Source: Plectrocnemia conspersa
Lineage: Eukaryota > Arthropoda > Insecta > Trichoptera > Polycentropodidae
Reading direction: 5' to 3'
Assembly: GCA_009617715.1 (NCBI GenBank)
Contig: VTFK01000002.1
Location: 1,674,001-1,738,000 of the forward strand
Length of the DNA: 64,000 bases
Shown here piece after piece: positions 10,646-22,792 of this stretch (the first letter of the stretch is position 1; each line of letters starts with the position of its first letter). A program made the position numbers and the translations under genes. Under the pieces are notes generated by a model. The model searched no databases, was not told the origin of the DNA, and worked only from the letters and a program-made list of their open reading frames with translations.

Positions 10646-12150
10646 ATTGGTCTTAATGCAGATAGTTTATATCCTCCCCTTCCGATCTTTAGTTCATGCA
10701 ATTCATAAAACCGCATTATTAATGGGATGAACCAATATGAATATTTATATTGTCTTCAAATAACACAGTGCAAAATAACATAAATGAAAGTTGAATATAT
10801 CATCATTTTCAGATTTATATTAAAAATACATATGTTAAGCCCTATTGATAGTTTAAGAGTTTAAACACAAATACAGGTACATAAATATATTTATTCCTAC
10901 GTAAGAACATAATCCTTTTTATAGCAGTAATTGATTACTCATGTTGCCGCGATCGAAATTACTTAGGCCCACCAGACACGGTTAGTTTTGCCCAAATCGA
11001 TTTGTACCATTTATAAATATGATTTCATAGAACACAAATAGAAATGTATATAGGGAAGCTTATCGGATTTCTTATCAACCCGCTCGCAAACTCGCTCGAA
11101 ATCTGAGGACTTCTCGCAATATTATATAAGAACAGTGAGGCCCAAGAAAAAAAAGGTTCTTTTATTACTCCGTAAGGCCGTGCCATCAATCGACGTACGC
11201 GCCAGATGACGAATGAAATATTAAAGGCCCAGGGTAGAAAATGTGCCACAATCTTTCGCTAAGACTCACCCCATCCGTCTTCAACCCTCGAATCGCTAAT
11301 AAACATATCGCACGTAGGTAAAAGAGAACCGCTCGATTAGAATGCATATAAAATAATATACATAATATAATAAAAATAGTAGTAAAACGCTTTTTAATAA
11401 AGCAAATGACCTCGGTATTATGGAAGTGCATACGTACATACTAAATAAATATATATCCGAAAGCGTGTCTGAAACAATTTAAACTAGCATGTCAGCGAGA
11501 TTATATTTCTTTACATAAAAGCCATATATTTTATTGATGTTAAAAAGTAAAAGGTTTACTATCCATGGTCCGAACCATGACACATGCACACAGTAGACTG
11601 GTACGTTTACTAAAACTTAACTCGAATTTCACATTTTTTCTATTATGTCTGAGAGATCAGAGTTAATGATTTTTATTAATTGTAAGTCTGATTGATCACC
11701 TCAGTTTATCAAGCTTATCTTAATCTTATGGATGAATACATGTGATTAATTTAAAATTATAAAATGAAGTGCTGTATTCAACGAGCTCGGATAATTTACA
11801 ATTAGATATTATTAAGTAATATATCACATAGGTATTTTTTATTTTATTATCTTTGAAAATTTATTGAAAACGAGTAATGGTGTGATTTTCAGTTATCTTG
11901 TCTTAACAGTTTTCTTCCAAAGGCAGCCGATCACCGATATATAAATTATTTTCTTTGAAACGGCTAAAGTATCGTGCATGTTTGCAAATATATGTCAATG
12001 TACAAATCGATTTACACACATTAACGGCGTTTCTCCTAGTCGGATCTCGTCAAATATAAGAATATACAATTTTTGCCATGGATTGTCAGTAAAAAAAATT
12101 CAAAGGCATCGGTTGCTCAAATGCTCTAACTCAAGAATTATTTAAACAAT
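10646..12150. other. AT-rich non-coding stretch
   Basis: Nothing assignable was found. Minus-strand frames at 11025-11249 and 11186-11431 are short and match no known family. A small CATGGTCCGAACCATG inverted repeat lies near 11564. Confidence 0.4.
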
Positions 12151-12313
12151 CAGATACAATTCGTAACCTATGGTGGCCGATTGTCGTATAAATATTTCAC
12201 TCCTTTGGGAGTACCACAAGAGTTCAACCTAGGCCTTTTGCTTTTTTGTTATTAAATAATAACATAAATACCGCAGTTACAAATTTTGTGTTTTTTCATA
12301 TGCCGATGATTTA
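12150..12313 (+). mobile_element. LINE reverse transcriptase fragment
   Basis: With one or two frame shifts the plus strand reads LGVPQEFNLGLLLF, then NNNINTAVTN, then SYADDL at about 12293-12310. This is the run GVPQGS-x-LGPLLF...NDI...YADDL of R1/Jockey/CR1-type LINE RTs. It is cut off exactly where the large palindrome starts. Faint LINE-like text (SSLRNLGV near 12815) beyond the palindrome hints that the palindrome interrupts the LINE. Confidence 0.6.
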
Positions 12314-12636
12314 TTTTTTTAATATATTTTTAAGATATGTTTTGCGATTTAGAAAACTATAACCAGTGCACAATAACGTCGTTAACGCATGATGATTGCG
12401 TTCTTTAAAATGTCTGACATGTGATTAGTCGTTCGCCGTGAGGGATGTACCGGTACGTGTAAGTACACCGAACACTGCTCTGTGTACTTACACGTACCGG
12501 TACATCCCTCACGGCGAACGACTAATCACATGTCAGACATTTTAAAGAACGCAATGATCATGCGTTAACGACGTTATTGTGCACTGGTTATAGTTTTCTA
12601 AATCGCAAAACATATCTTAAAAATATATTAAAAAAA
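12314..12636. repeat. Near-perfect 323-bp palindrome
   Basis: The left arm 12314-12468 and right arm 12482-12636 are each 155 nt and pair position for position with no gap. The only mismatch is G12394 against G12556. The spacer is the 13 nt at 12469-12481. The arms contain no recognised protein motif, have mixed base composition and include the short palindrome TACCGGTA. The near identity of the arms means the duplication is very recent, under conversion, or an assembly artefact. Confidence 0.97.
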
Positions 12637-15600
12637 GAAATTGCTTTGTCGTTTTTGAGATTCGGTTCTCGAGATCATTATTCTATATTCGCAATCGCTA
12701 TATTTCTAAAACATAATCACGAAAAAACGGACGAAAAATCATTTCAAAACTAGTTTTAAACGTTTTACATAACGCAGTTATGGCTATGGTGATATATTTG
12801 TTATTTGTTTCAAGTTTGAGAAACCTAGGGGTGTGACTTCGTAGCCAGTGAGACGCTTGGTGGCTCTAGTTAGATTGTATTAGATGATATGTATTACAAT
12901 TGCGACAAACGATAAACGGCGAGATGTTATTTCCGAGCGGTGGTGGAAAAGCTGGCGCAGGGATGATGTCAGTGGGAGGTTCTCAAAGGTCTAGTAGATG
13001 GCCTTGCAGTAAGTGTATGGCGAAAGTTGATCCCTCTCTGCTACGATAATGCTCGTATAGAGGAGTTCCTTCCGGGATGTAAGCGCCCATGACAGTATGT
13101 TGTCCGCGGGCTGCTGGTGACTGCCATCCTTTACACTATTGTCTTATTTCCTTGTTGATGAATGATCATTTTGGTCACAGTAAATTAACGCCAGTTTTGA
13201 GAATAAGACTCTTTCAAACGCGGGCATCTGTGTGTAATCGTCACATTTGTAATATTATAATCATTAAATACAGAAAGAATAGTAACATAACTTTTGAATG
13301 GGCTCTTATAATAAATACTATTTTTAATTTTAAAAAGATTTATTTACTTATGCAGCAAATAAAAATTAAGTGTCTTCTTGCAACTATTCGTTTTATAAGA
13401 AAAATAGCATATCTCAGTGCGAGATTTGTTTATAAATCACTCTATTTTGTGCGAAATGAGAAACTACTGTTGAAATTCATCCCAAAATCGTTTATATTCA
13501 AAGCATTGACATAATGAACAGGCAAAATGGTGTTGAGCATTTAGAGCAGAAATAAGTATCGTTTAAAGTGGTTTCCGTTGTCACTGATGAACTCATTAAA
13601 AAGTGGATGTTTTTTTATAGGCAAAATAATTAACAGTGTCAAGAAGTACACATAACTTTAAGATCCGATTACTGAACCATTAAGTGTTGAAAGAAAATTG
13701 AGTCACAAAATTAATTCTTAGTCACTCGCCAATAGACACAAAGTGTCTAATGCCAATCCCAAAATAAAATACTTTATAAGTTGCATTTGATGAAATAACT
13801 TTAAAATCAACACTGTGCAACACAGTATTAAACGTGGTCATGAATCATAGCACAAAGATATTTAGAGGACATAACTACAAATGTATGATAATAAGATGTA
13901 TTAGTTGATGCCAAAATTTCGGGTTCGTTACTGGCATTTTACTGATGAGCGCCTACGTTGATTCTAATCAGCCTTTTCATTCTTTAATTGTCGGAAACGC
14001 CAGTGTTGGTTGAGGTAGGTCGACTCAAGAATTTCCGATTTAGTATATTTTTATTTCATATACATTAACTGAAAAATATAACTGAACCCTATTCTAATAA
14101 AAAACACACATACTATCAGAAATAATATTTCAAACTATTCCATTATCAAACTTATAGGTATTTTTTTAAACTTTCGTCGCATCGTGATACTAACACGAGC
14201 CAAAAACAACGAACTACGTGATGAGAAAACAAAAAGTTTATTTTCATAGCGCAGTGCTGCCAGTAGCGCATTTAAATGTAGCCCTAATGTTAATATGGAG
14301 CTACTTTTCCACGCGCCACTGCAAAATTTTCCTTATACTGCATAATATATAAAAGAAAAGCGTACAACTATCGATATATAAACGTCATGTATAAAAGCAT
14401 ATTATTACTCTAGTCACAATTACATATACCTTGAAAGTATTTTTAGCATTTTTAATCAATGTTTATTTTATAACAATACGCATTTTAGCCGTTCAGATTG
14501 ACTTGTTTACTATTTGTTAACACCTTATCAGTATCAAGTAATAAGTCATGATTTATGATTCACTTTCCATTATTAAAGTATTATTATATGTTTAGTAATA
14601 AAAATAGTTATATGAATCCAGCAATAAAAACAGAAAATATTTCTTCAAATAGCATAAAATTTGTAAACTAATATGTTTAATTGATTTACTATTATTATAA
14701 AATAAAGAATATTTTTCTTTCAAAAAGTTGTAATTCAAAATAAAAAATTCGATACGCAGCCTAATAATATCTGAAGACATAAAATGTTTTTTTTATGGAG
14801 AATAAATTAAAGACCAAAATATTTATTTTAAGAACAAATATAAACTTAAAATACATTATTAATTTTGAAAATAGCGGTTCTTCATCAGAACATTTAAAAA
14901 TTTATCGTTGCGCGGCCAATTTAAGCATAGATTTTTTTCGTTTTCACGTCCTAATTTTTTCCTTATTCATATGTAAACATATTTTGGCAGAACACCATAT
15001 AATAAAATATAAACTGGTCTTACTTTTTAAACAGTAAGAATATTATTTTTTTATAGTGTTGAACACTTTTTTGTGAAAAATATTTTCTAAATACATAAAA
15101 CTAATCGTAAAATAATAATAAAATACTCGTAAGCTAATAGCACTGTTATGTTTAATGCAAGAAGTTAATTTAATACTTGGAAACAAACTTTCTTCAATAA
15201 AATGATTTTGCATAATTAAACAAACTTTAGCCTTCTCACACTGCGAAATATAAAATATCATTATATATGTGTTATTTTATATTTTCTTTGTATTAGTCAT
15301 AATTTATTAGTTGTTTGATATAATAAATAACGACCACAGAACCACCGCCGCAATTCTTCCAAAACCTGTCGCTACTACACCTACATCGACTGCTAGAGTC
15401 ACAAAACATTGTATAAATAAATTTAGTGAATTTCAATTACAAGAGTTTCTAATTTTGACAAATTTATTTTTTGAGAAAATAAATTTGAGATAAAATGAAT
15501 AAAAACAATAGAATTATAATATACATAACAATTAATAACACCCATTTCAACACATGGTTGCTCGGTGTGGAGTAACACTATTTTTCTACTAACTTAAATT

Positions 15601-16660
15601 TATTCAAAACAAAGCCATTAAAACAGTTTACAAATCACCTTCTTATACTCTTATGTTGTCAGTCAAATTTTTTGCTTCACACGAGAGTGATGTTTGCTTT
15701 TGAAGGTTTTCGATTTGATTTTACGATATTATTTTTGTAAATAAATAATTGGTATATTTACTCGTTTTTAGCACTTTTATTACAAGAATATTGGCGTTTT
15801 TCAATTTAAAATCATTTTTTTTACACATTTTGCATGTACGCTCAGTGTACATCATCAGAGAGCGCAGAATTTTTTTGCACAGTAAGGGATAGGTGATGAA
15901 GAAGGTCATAAACGCCCGTCTTTAGATGATAACAACTTAATTATCAGAACTACGTACAAGAATTTGAAAGCTTGCACTGAAATTAATCATTAGTAATCTA
16001 ATAATTTAAGACCACTTGAGACAGTTCTGAAAAATTCAGAAAAATCAAAGAAGCTTGATAAAGGGGTACCACTAAATGAAACAAAACAATAGCCGTAACG
16101 AACGATCCATTTCTCAATGGTATAACGCGCGACGAATAGTGGATGCCTTAACAGACAGCTGTTAACACAATGATTCGATAAAAATGAAGATTTAAGATAT
16201 TTTCCAAATTACAACAAAATAAAATTATATTATATAAAGTAGTCAAGAAAACTACAAAACAAAAAATCGTTAATTAAAAATGTTATGTTCTCTTGCACGA
16301 CAATGCGCGATCACAAAAAGTTGGGCAATGCGATATTATATCTTTTACTAGCTTTTTGTTATAGGTAAATGAAGTAAATTAGCATAAAATATATTCTATT
16401 CTACATGAAACATATTTTTTATACAATCCTTGTATTCAACAAAAACAAGATTTGTTTTTTCCTGAGATTTTTTCGAAAGGAAACATTAATTACAAGATAA
16501 AAAAAACCTGACCAAAAATTCATCAAGTTTAAATTGGGACGTATCAGACAGAACAATAAAAACACTCAAATTATACACCATTGTATAAAAATGTAAGTAT
16601 ATATACTCACAGCCATAACATTTGAGTGAATAAATGTAAATGTGTACGATAAAAAAAAAC
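12637..16660. other. Mostly AT-rich, no gene supported
   Basis: A GC-richer patch at about 12840-13090 looks like old transposon sequence but was not classified. The 141-codon frame at 13089-13514 has no recognisable domain and is probably chance. Another GC-richer scrap lies at 14220-14330. The remainder is low-complexity AT-rich DNA. Confidence 0.4.
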
Positions 16661-16686
16661 AAATTGAAATTGGATTCTAGCGAGTC

Positions 16687-16754
16687 AAAAGTGTCGGGAT
16701 GCATCGCACTGCACGCGAAGCGACTCGCGTATGCGGCAGAAATCCGACACTTTT
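16687..16754. repeat. Foldback with 11-bp perfect ends
   Basis: AAAAGTGTCGG (16687-16697) and CCGACACTTTT (16744-16754) are exact inverted repeats around a CpG-rich core that also partly self-pairs. It borders the CpG-rich block and may be a small MITE or a structured promoter element. Confidence 0.6.
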
Positions 16755-17270
16755 CGCCTCGCTTTTATTCAGGGTGGCCAACCTGATAAGGAAAAATCGA
16801 AACGGGAACAAGGAAGCAGGACGCTGACGATGAGCGTTAAGGCCAAAAACACACAAATGCGCATCGGTGCGATGATGTAGAGGAGGGGGAGGGGCAGGGG
16901 CGCACGTACCGCATGAGGGTTGACGTCGGCGGCGGTCACCTGGGCATGTCTGGGGGGCGGATCACCGGCGGGTCGGTGGATCGGAGTAGGCGGCGCGATA
17001 CGAGCAACTGCGACAAGCATCTGCCGCGACCGCCGCGCTCTACTGCCACCGGCGGCCGGTGACAGCGCGAAGCGGCTCCAGCTGCGCATGCGCACGCAGG
17101 AAAAGCTCGCCGTGAAAATCCAGCCGGCGCACGGCGGAAACGCGCGCTTTTCACGCGTACATACGAAACGAGACGATCGACTTTAAACTTAGTATATCAA
17201 AAAAAGACAAAAGAAAACACCATAGAAGGAATAATACACGCTGAACGAGGTTTTTGAAAATATTCAAGTA
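16755..17270. promoter_or_regulatory. CpG-rich promoter region with perfect NRF1-type site
   Basis: This is the most CpG-dense stretch of the window. TGCGCATGCGCA at 17083-17094 is a perfect palindromic NRF1 (Erect wing in flies) binding motif. On the plus strand it is followed by TTCAA|GTAAGTACT, with the donor GT at 17268-17269, which would end a non-coding first exon. On the minus strand CATGCG|GTACGT near 16912 is also a good donor, and a short frame there begins MRICVFLALTLIVSVLLP (signal-peptide-like). Direction is undecided and bidirectional initiation is possible. Confidence 0.5.
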
Positions 17271-19054
17271 AGTACTAACTCTATTAACGTAAAAGCAATG
17301 TTTTAATATGTATCATATAAAAAATTGATTTGTGTTCCTTCTAAAATAAGTTTTTTTTTCGTGACAAACAAAAAGCATCTATGCATATAGTATATCATAT
17401 TATGTTTCTTTTGTCATTTAAAATCACAATAAAGCATTGTGTTAGTAACTTATACTTCAAATGCAAAATAACTTTGAAGTAATTTTAAAATTGCCTTTAG
17501 CAATATAATTATAGTTCAAAATATATTTTCTCTGCTTTATATACCATCCGAACAAATTTCCGTTTGTCGTTGAAAGCAAGAGTGCAAACAGCGCGTTTTG
17601 ACATTTCAAGTTTTACTCTCGGAAACTAGGATAGATTCACAAAACGATTTATTTAATTGACTTTCATATGTAACAGAGATATGAAAGCTTGTCTTTAAAT
17701 TGAGCTACGACGTATTATATCAGCAAAACACATATTAAAATATCTATTGTATATATATATATATTTTTGAAACTAATATTAACATTTAAATCGGTGATCG
17801 ATTTTCCAAAACATACGTACTTGACATATTCAATGATTATTTTTATATACATCCGTGCATTTGGATTCCTATCAAAGAGTATCGAAAAAGTCGCAAAAAT
17901 AGTGTTTTATGGCAAAACCGAGTACCGGGCGGTACCATTAGTTCAAAATAGCATTTTATAAATAAATGGTTGAACAGCGCTTGTGGGAAATTAATAGGAT
18001 GCTATTCTTAATTCCTGAAATCTTATAAAAGGGGTTTTTAGGTGAAACCCATAATATAAATATAGTTTTTAGATAAAAAGTAATTATTAAAAAAATCTTA
18101 TAGTTTAGTACAAATGTTCTCACAGTTTAGTAGACCTCGTATTATTTGAACGTTTGCACATAACAAATACTAAGGTAATTATTGCCGAGAAAACACATCA
18201 CAAATTTCAAGTAATCCATATTGTATATAATTTTCTTTGACATTTTTTATCGTATATAAATACTGATATTAAGTACCCTTAATAAAGATAGTTTTAAAAA
18301 ACTATATATTATGGTAATAAAGTCACAAGTTGCAAATGGACATTGGAGTCATAGTCGGTAATAATAAGCTGCAATAGAATTAATGAAAATTCGGATGAGT
18401 TCGGATTGATTTGCTCTCATCCAGGTACTCGCAGTTGGCGTGGTCTACTCATTAGGCTATATCATTTAATGTAATTGTTTCTGTGAATATATTTTTTATG
18501 TATTTTGTTAACATGTATCGTTTTTTTCTGTGTAGCATTGGCGTAAAGTAAAGTAAATAATTTTTAAAATTACCATATTCGTAAAATAATTAAAAATTTG
18601 AATTTTAAAGTGATTTATGGACTACCTATTGTGTTATTATATTAAACATCATATAACACAACGTAAAATATTACGTACATAATTAAAAAAACACACCGTT
18701 TTACTTTATATTGTGTTACATGAAAACATTCAGCTGATAAACCTTTTCGTGTCCACAATCGTGCAACTTGTGATCACAATATTGATTTTTTAAATATTTA
18801 TTTATGTACTTAAACATATGTAAAAAATAATCATCCTCGAACATTTCAATCCAGTATAGTTCCTTTATATTGATTTTGATTATATCTATTTAATCCAAAA
18901 ATAACAAATGTTTAAGTAAACCAAATAATCGAATGTAAACACAACTATTTCAGTACCCAGTTTTAAAGCATCATAACATAATTAGTAAAATGTAAATTTA
19001 ATTACCCAAAATAGATCACGAGTTATTACTTATTAAACAGATAATAACAATGTT
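17271..19054. other. AT-rich intergenic or intronic stretch
   Basis: No coding signature. A short TATATATA run lies at about 17750-17764. Confidence 0.4.
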
Positions 19055-19112
19055 TGTATTAGATAGGTACAACTCACATGACATAGCATGTGAGTTGTAT
19101 CTATCTAATACA
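19055..19112. ncRNA. miRNA-sized hairpin candidate
   Basis: Two 26-nt arms (19055-19080 and 19087-19112) pair with a single mismatch around the 6-nt loop ACATAG. Size and loop suit a small pre-miRNA, but the stem is more perfect than usual and does not extend outward, so a tiny MITE relic is equally possible. Strand is unknown. Confidence 0.35.
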
Positions 19113-22100
19113 GGAATTTTGGCAATAACAATATACTAGTATTAAAAATAGTGTTAAATGTTGAGTATATGCTTAAAGAATTATCGTCGTTATCAGGTCT
19201 TTATAATAAAAAAAATAATGATTGCATCGCACTTTGTCATATTTGTATTTTGTGTTAAACGGTCCTACTGAATACATAAAGTAAGTGGCTACGATATTAT
19301 GCCAAGTGAAAGAAATTATTTGTCGTTAGATTTACTTGGCGCCATGGCATGGAATATTTGGTTTTGTGTTGAAAAATCAATCAAAATGCTTAAAATTAAT
19401 GTATGTTTTAAATATCGCACATGCATGTTTATATAAAGCCAACTTTATGACAAAACTCAAAATAGGAATTAATTATGATTAAAGTAGACCTTAGAAGGCA
19501 AAAGATGACAATGGTTGGAAAAACCAACCTGACGCATACTTTCAATTCACATAAAATGACGTAAAAATTTAAATTGTAATACTTTCAAATATAATATTTA
19601 TTTATTTGATTTTTAAAATATATTTTTTTATTCTTTTTATATTTTAATAGCATTAGTATTTCGTATATTTTCGTCCGAACAAAACGCATTAAGTTGTCAA
19701 TAAAATTTATCTGAAAGGACTGCTAAAATGATAAGTGTCTGTATAATTATAAATTAATAAAATACATTGCAGTTATAATTAAGCACTTATCAGTAAAACT
19801 CACATTTAATTATGAAAAAATATTATGAGAAATCGTTATTGGTGTATTTATGGTCATTTTCTGTTAATCAACATAGATAAAAACTCATTTTCGGTGACGA
19901 ATATATCATACATTGAAATTCCATGAATTTTACAACCCCATTGTAAAATAAAAAAATAGATGAAAAGCATAAGATAAATTGAGAAGATCTTACTATAACT
20001 TCAATTCAGTAAATTAAAGTAGCCAAATCATTTTTCGTCTTCCTTGTATAGTTGACAAATATGTACATAGCTAATTTACACTTATAGTTATTAATATTTA
20101 AGCGTTTCTCGAAGGTAGTTGGCGTACTATTTTATAAAAGTAAGAAACTTTGCAATATGTGCTCTGTATAACAACTGCATATTTCTACAATTTCATTTAA
20201 AATATGCAAAGTAGGTCAAATTCTCTCTCCTAAAAAATGTAGTTTAAGGATAACATGTCTTCAGTTTTCCATAGACCTGACTCGATTTTCCCTTTGCGTG
20301 TTTACTATAGAATTTCACGTGACGCGTGACGCAACTCTCACGCGACGAAATTTTCGGTATGGATCATCGCTTTGCAGTAATTTTACCGCTAATTACTGTT
20401 TATTTTTTTGCCTTTTAGACAATTTGGACTGATTTACACTGTGAGCTGATTCATTCCTGCACGACACGGAAACATGTCACAATTCGAATTTTTCACCTAG
20501 TCACCGCTCAGGACCCAGCCTTTTTAAAACACAACTCCATATATTAAAATAGTGAATGGTTAGTATAATAATTGAGTTTAATATTAGTCATATAGCTAAT
20601 TTATTTAGCTGATTGGTAAAAAGCTTTATTAAGGTGGAGCGTATTTAAATTTACCGGCATTAAGTTGTCTTTCCAAGATTACACATTATCGTATATGGGA
20701 AATAAGCATTAATGAAAATATGAATAACTTCAATCTATTTTCAGATAAGGTGCTATATATTATTCAAATTTCATGAATATACAAGAGTACGAGAGATCCT
20801 CAGTTATATTATTTTGAAGCAGCAAAATAAGAAAATACACTAACAATAAAAAGTTCTAGCTAGTAATTGAGTCATAATTCTCAGAACATGAGTATTATGC
20901 ATAATGAATATTAGGAAAATATAGGTAGATGACATTTTAGTAAAAATCTCAATCGAAATTTTTCGAGGTTTTTTCAACATCTACTTCGAAAAGTGATGAA
21001 AATATATCAAGAGAAGTTTTATTTACTCGTTTTGAACCGAGAATCAAATTATTGTCTAAGCTTTTGCATTCCTTCGACATATGTTATAATATTCAATGGA
21101 TTTTATATTGTTATTATTAGATTCCAGTTGACAATTCCACAATGTAAGTTTAGTTTCAAAGGCTCTTATATTATCAAACATTTGCTTGATCAGTTTATAT
21201 TGTCCTTGATGGTTTACATTTAATTTATTCTAAAGTTGTGTAATATCAACACAAAGATCAAAATCAGATATTCATTCTTTGTCATTAAATCCCAAAAAGG
21301 AGTAAGTATTCCTTCATCTCTAAAAACAATTTGATTTCATTTTTTTAAATTGTACATTCGCTTAAACATTTTACCGTGCCTAATCATATTACATATCAAT
21401 TAAATCTCTAAAATGACGATGAATTAGCCCTCGAGATCTAATGATCGGCGTGACAATATTTGTCATTTTTAATATTTTTACACACAAATATCCCTGATGT
21501 AAAATGCAATGAGAATTTATGATTTCTCGTTTTGTATCCTGCATCTTATCTATAGATAAAAGTCCTTCAATATTCATACATATCATACATATCGAACATA
21601 TCAAACAAACAGCATTGTCTTTTACATTATACATACAAAAAATATTTGTAGTATGTTCATAATTCGAGGATTAAACAATATGAGATTCAGAGAACCATGA
21701 ATAAATCTAAGACATTCCATTTGCGAGACGAGCTCTGTGGAAGTAAAGCATAACTGCTCATGTAGCCCTGAATGACGACGAACAGATTGTATGCCAGCGA
21801 TTTTAATGTTTTACCTTATGTGTCTATTGATATTTATACTACTCTAGAATTTGTGTTGGAATGAAGTTTTCAATGCTAACTGAAAATCTATTAGCAGAGA
21901 ACCATGCACATAGTTTTTCAACATCAAATTGAAGTAATTTACAATCCGCGATGGAATCTATTTTTACGAATATTTTAAGGTTTAATCTTATCTCTCACAA
22001 CACTAATATATTATACTAGCCCAAACACTTCGTGTGTGACGTCATCAGGTAAAGGGATAGCAATCATGTATTTTTTTATTATTAATATATTAATTTTATA

Positions 22101-22294
22101 TTGAACTGCATTTTTTTCTAAATAAAATGTGTCGCCCAATCAGATTAAAAAATACAATATAAATATTACGCAGAGACCACAATATTAACTTACTATTTTT
22201 AATAATGTTACTACGACAAATATAAGCATAAAATTAAAAAAAAAATATATAGTCATTAATATTTGTAATTACATACATATGTATTATATTTTAT
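19113..22294. other. AT-rich non-coding stretch
   Basis: A slightly GC-richer island at about 20270-20520 includes TTTCACGTGACGCGTGACGC, with an E-box CACGTG and a repeated GTGACGC, and could be regulatory. Nothing else is supported. Confidence 0.35.
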
Positions 22295-22792
22295 ATGTTT
22301 TCGAAATATTTTCTAAAAATAAATTTTGAAAGGGGTCTGATTTTTTACGTAAAGGCGACACATTTATGGTTTCGCCGATATTGTGTGCACACCTTAAAAT
22401 ATCCACAGCATCAAACATTATTTTATAGAACTGCCAATTTGTTACTAACAGATCTAGATGAAATTATAATGAATGTCATGAAGTCTTTAACTCATTCTAC
22501 TAAAACGTTTCAATGGACGTTTACATATGTATATATTGAGAGAAATTACCTAAATTTGACTTACATTATACATATATTAATATTCAAATATGCTGAATTG
22601 TGTTTTCCAGTTCATAGTGCTATTTTACTAAAAATAGAAGCGTCGACGGTAATGGCAAAAATAATATCTAAGCATTATGTGTATGCCAAACAATGTCTAA
22701 TACTGACTTTTTCCAGTTTTCTACTAAACAAACATAACGTGCTATTCGCGTCATATCAACGAACGCTCGTAATTACTTTCGATTTTCTTTGA
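22295..22792 (+). CDS. Orphan 165-codon open frame, function unknown
   Basis: MFSKYFLKINFERGLIFYVK opens one of the longest uninterrupted frames in an AT-rich stretch that otherwise yields short ones. By rough estimate a frame this long is uncommon by chance here. The product would be hydrophobic and basic, with many Leu/Ile/Phe/Tyr. No domain, signal peptide or clear membrane topology is recognised, and no splice-linked neighbour was found. It may be a chance frame, a relic of a transposon, or a lineage-specific gene. Confidence 0.2.
   Translation: MFSKYFLKINFERGLIFYVKATHLWFRRYCVHTLKYPQHQTLFYRTANLLLTDLDEIIMNVMKSLTHSTKTFQWTFTYVYIERNYLNLTYIIHILIFKYAELCFPVHSAILLKIEASTVMAKIISKHYVYAKQCLILTFSSFLLNKHNVLFASYQRTLVITFDFL

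Noticed and set aside
13089..13514. 141-codon plus-strand frame
   Set aside because: No domain or splice context, composition like its AT-rich surroundings; probably chance or transposon debris.
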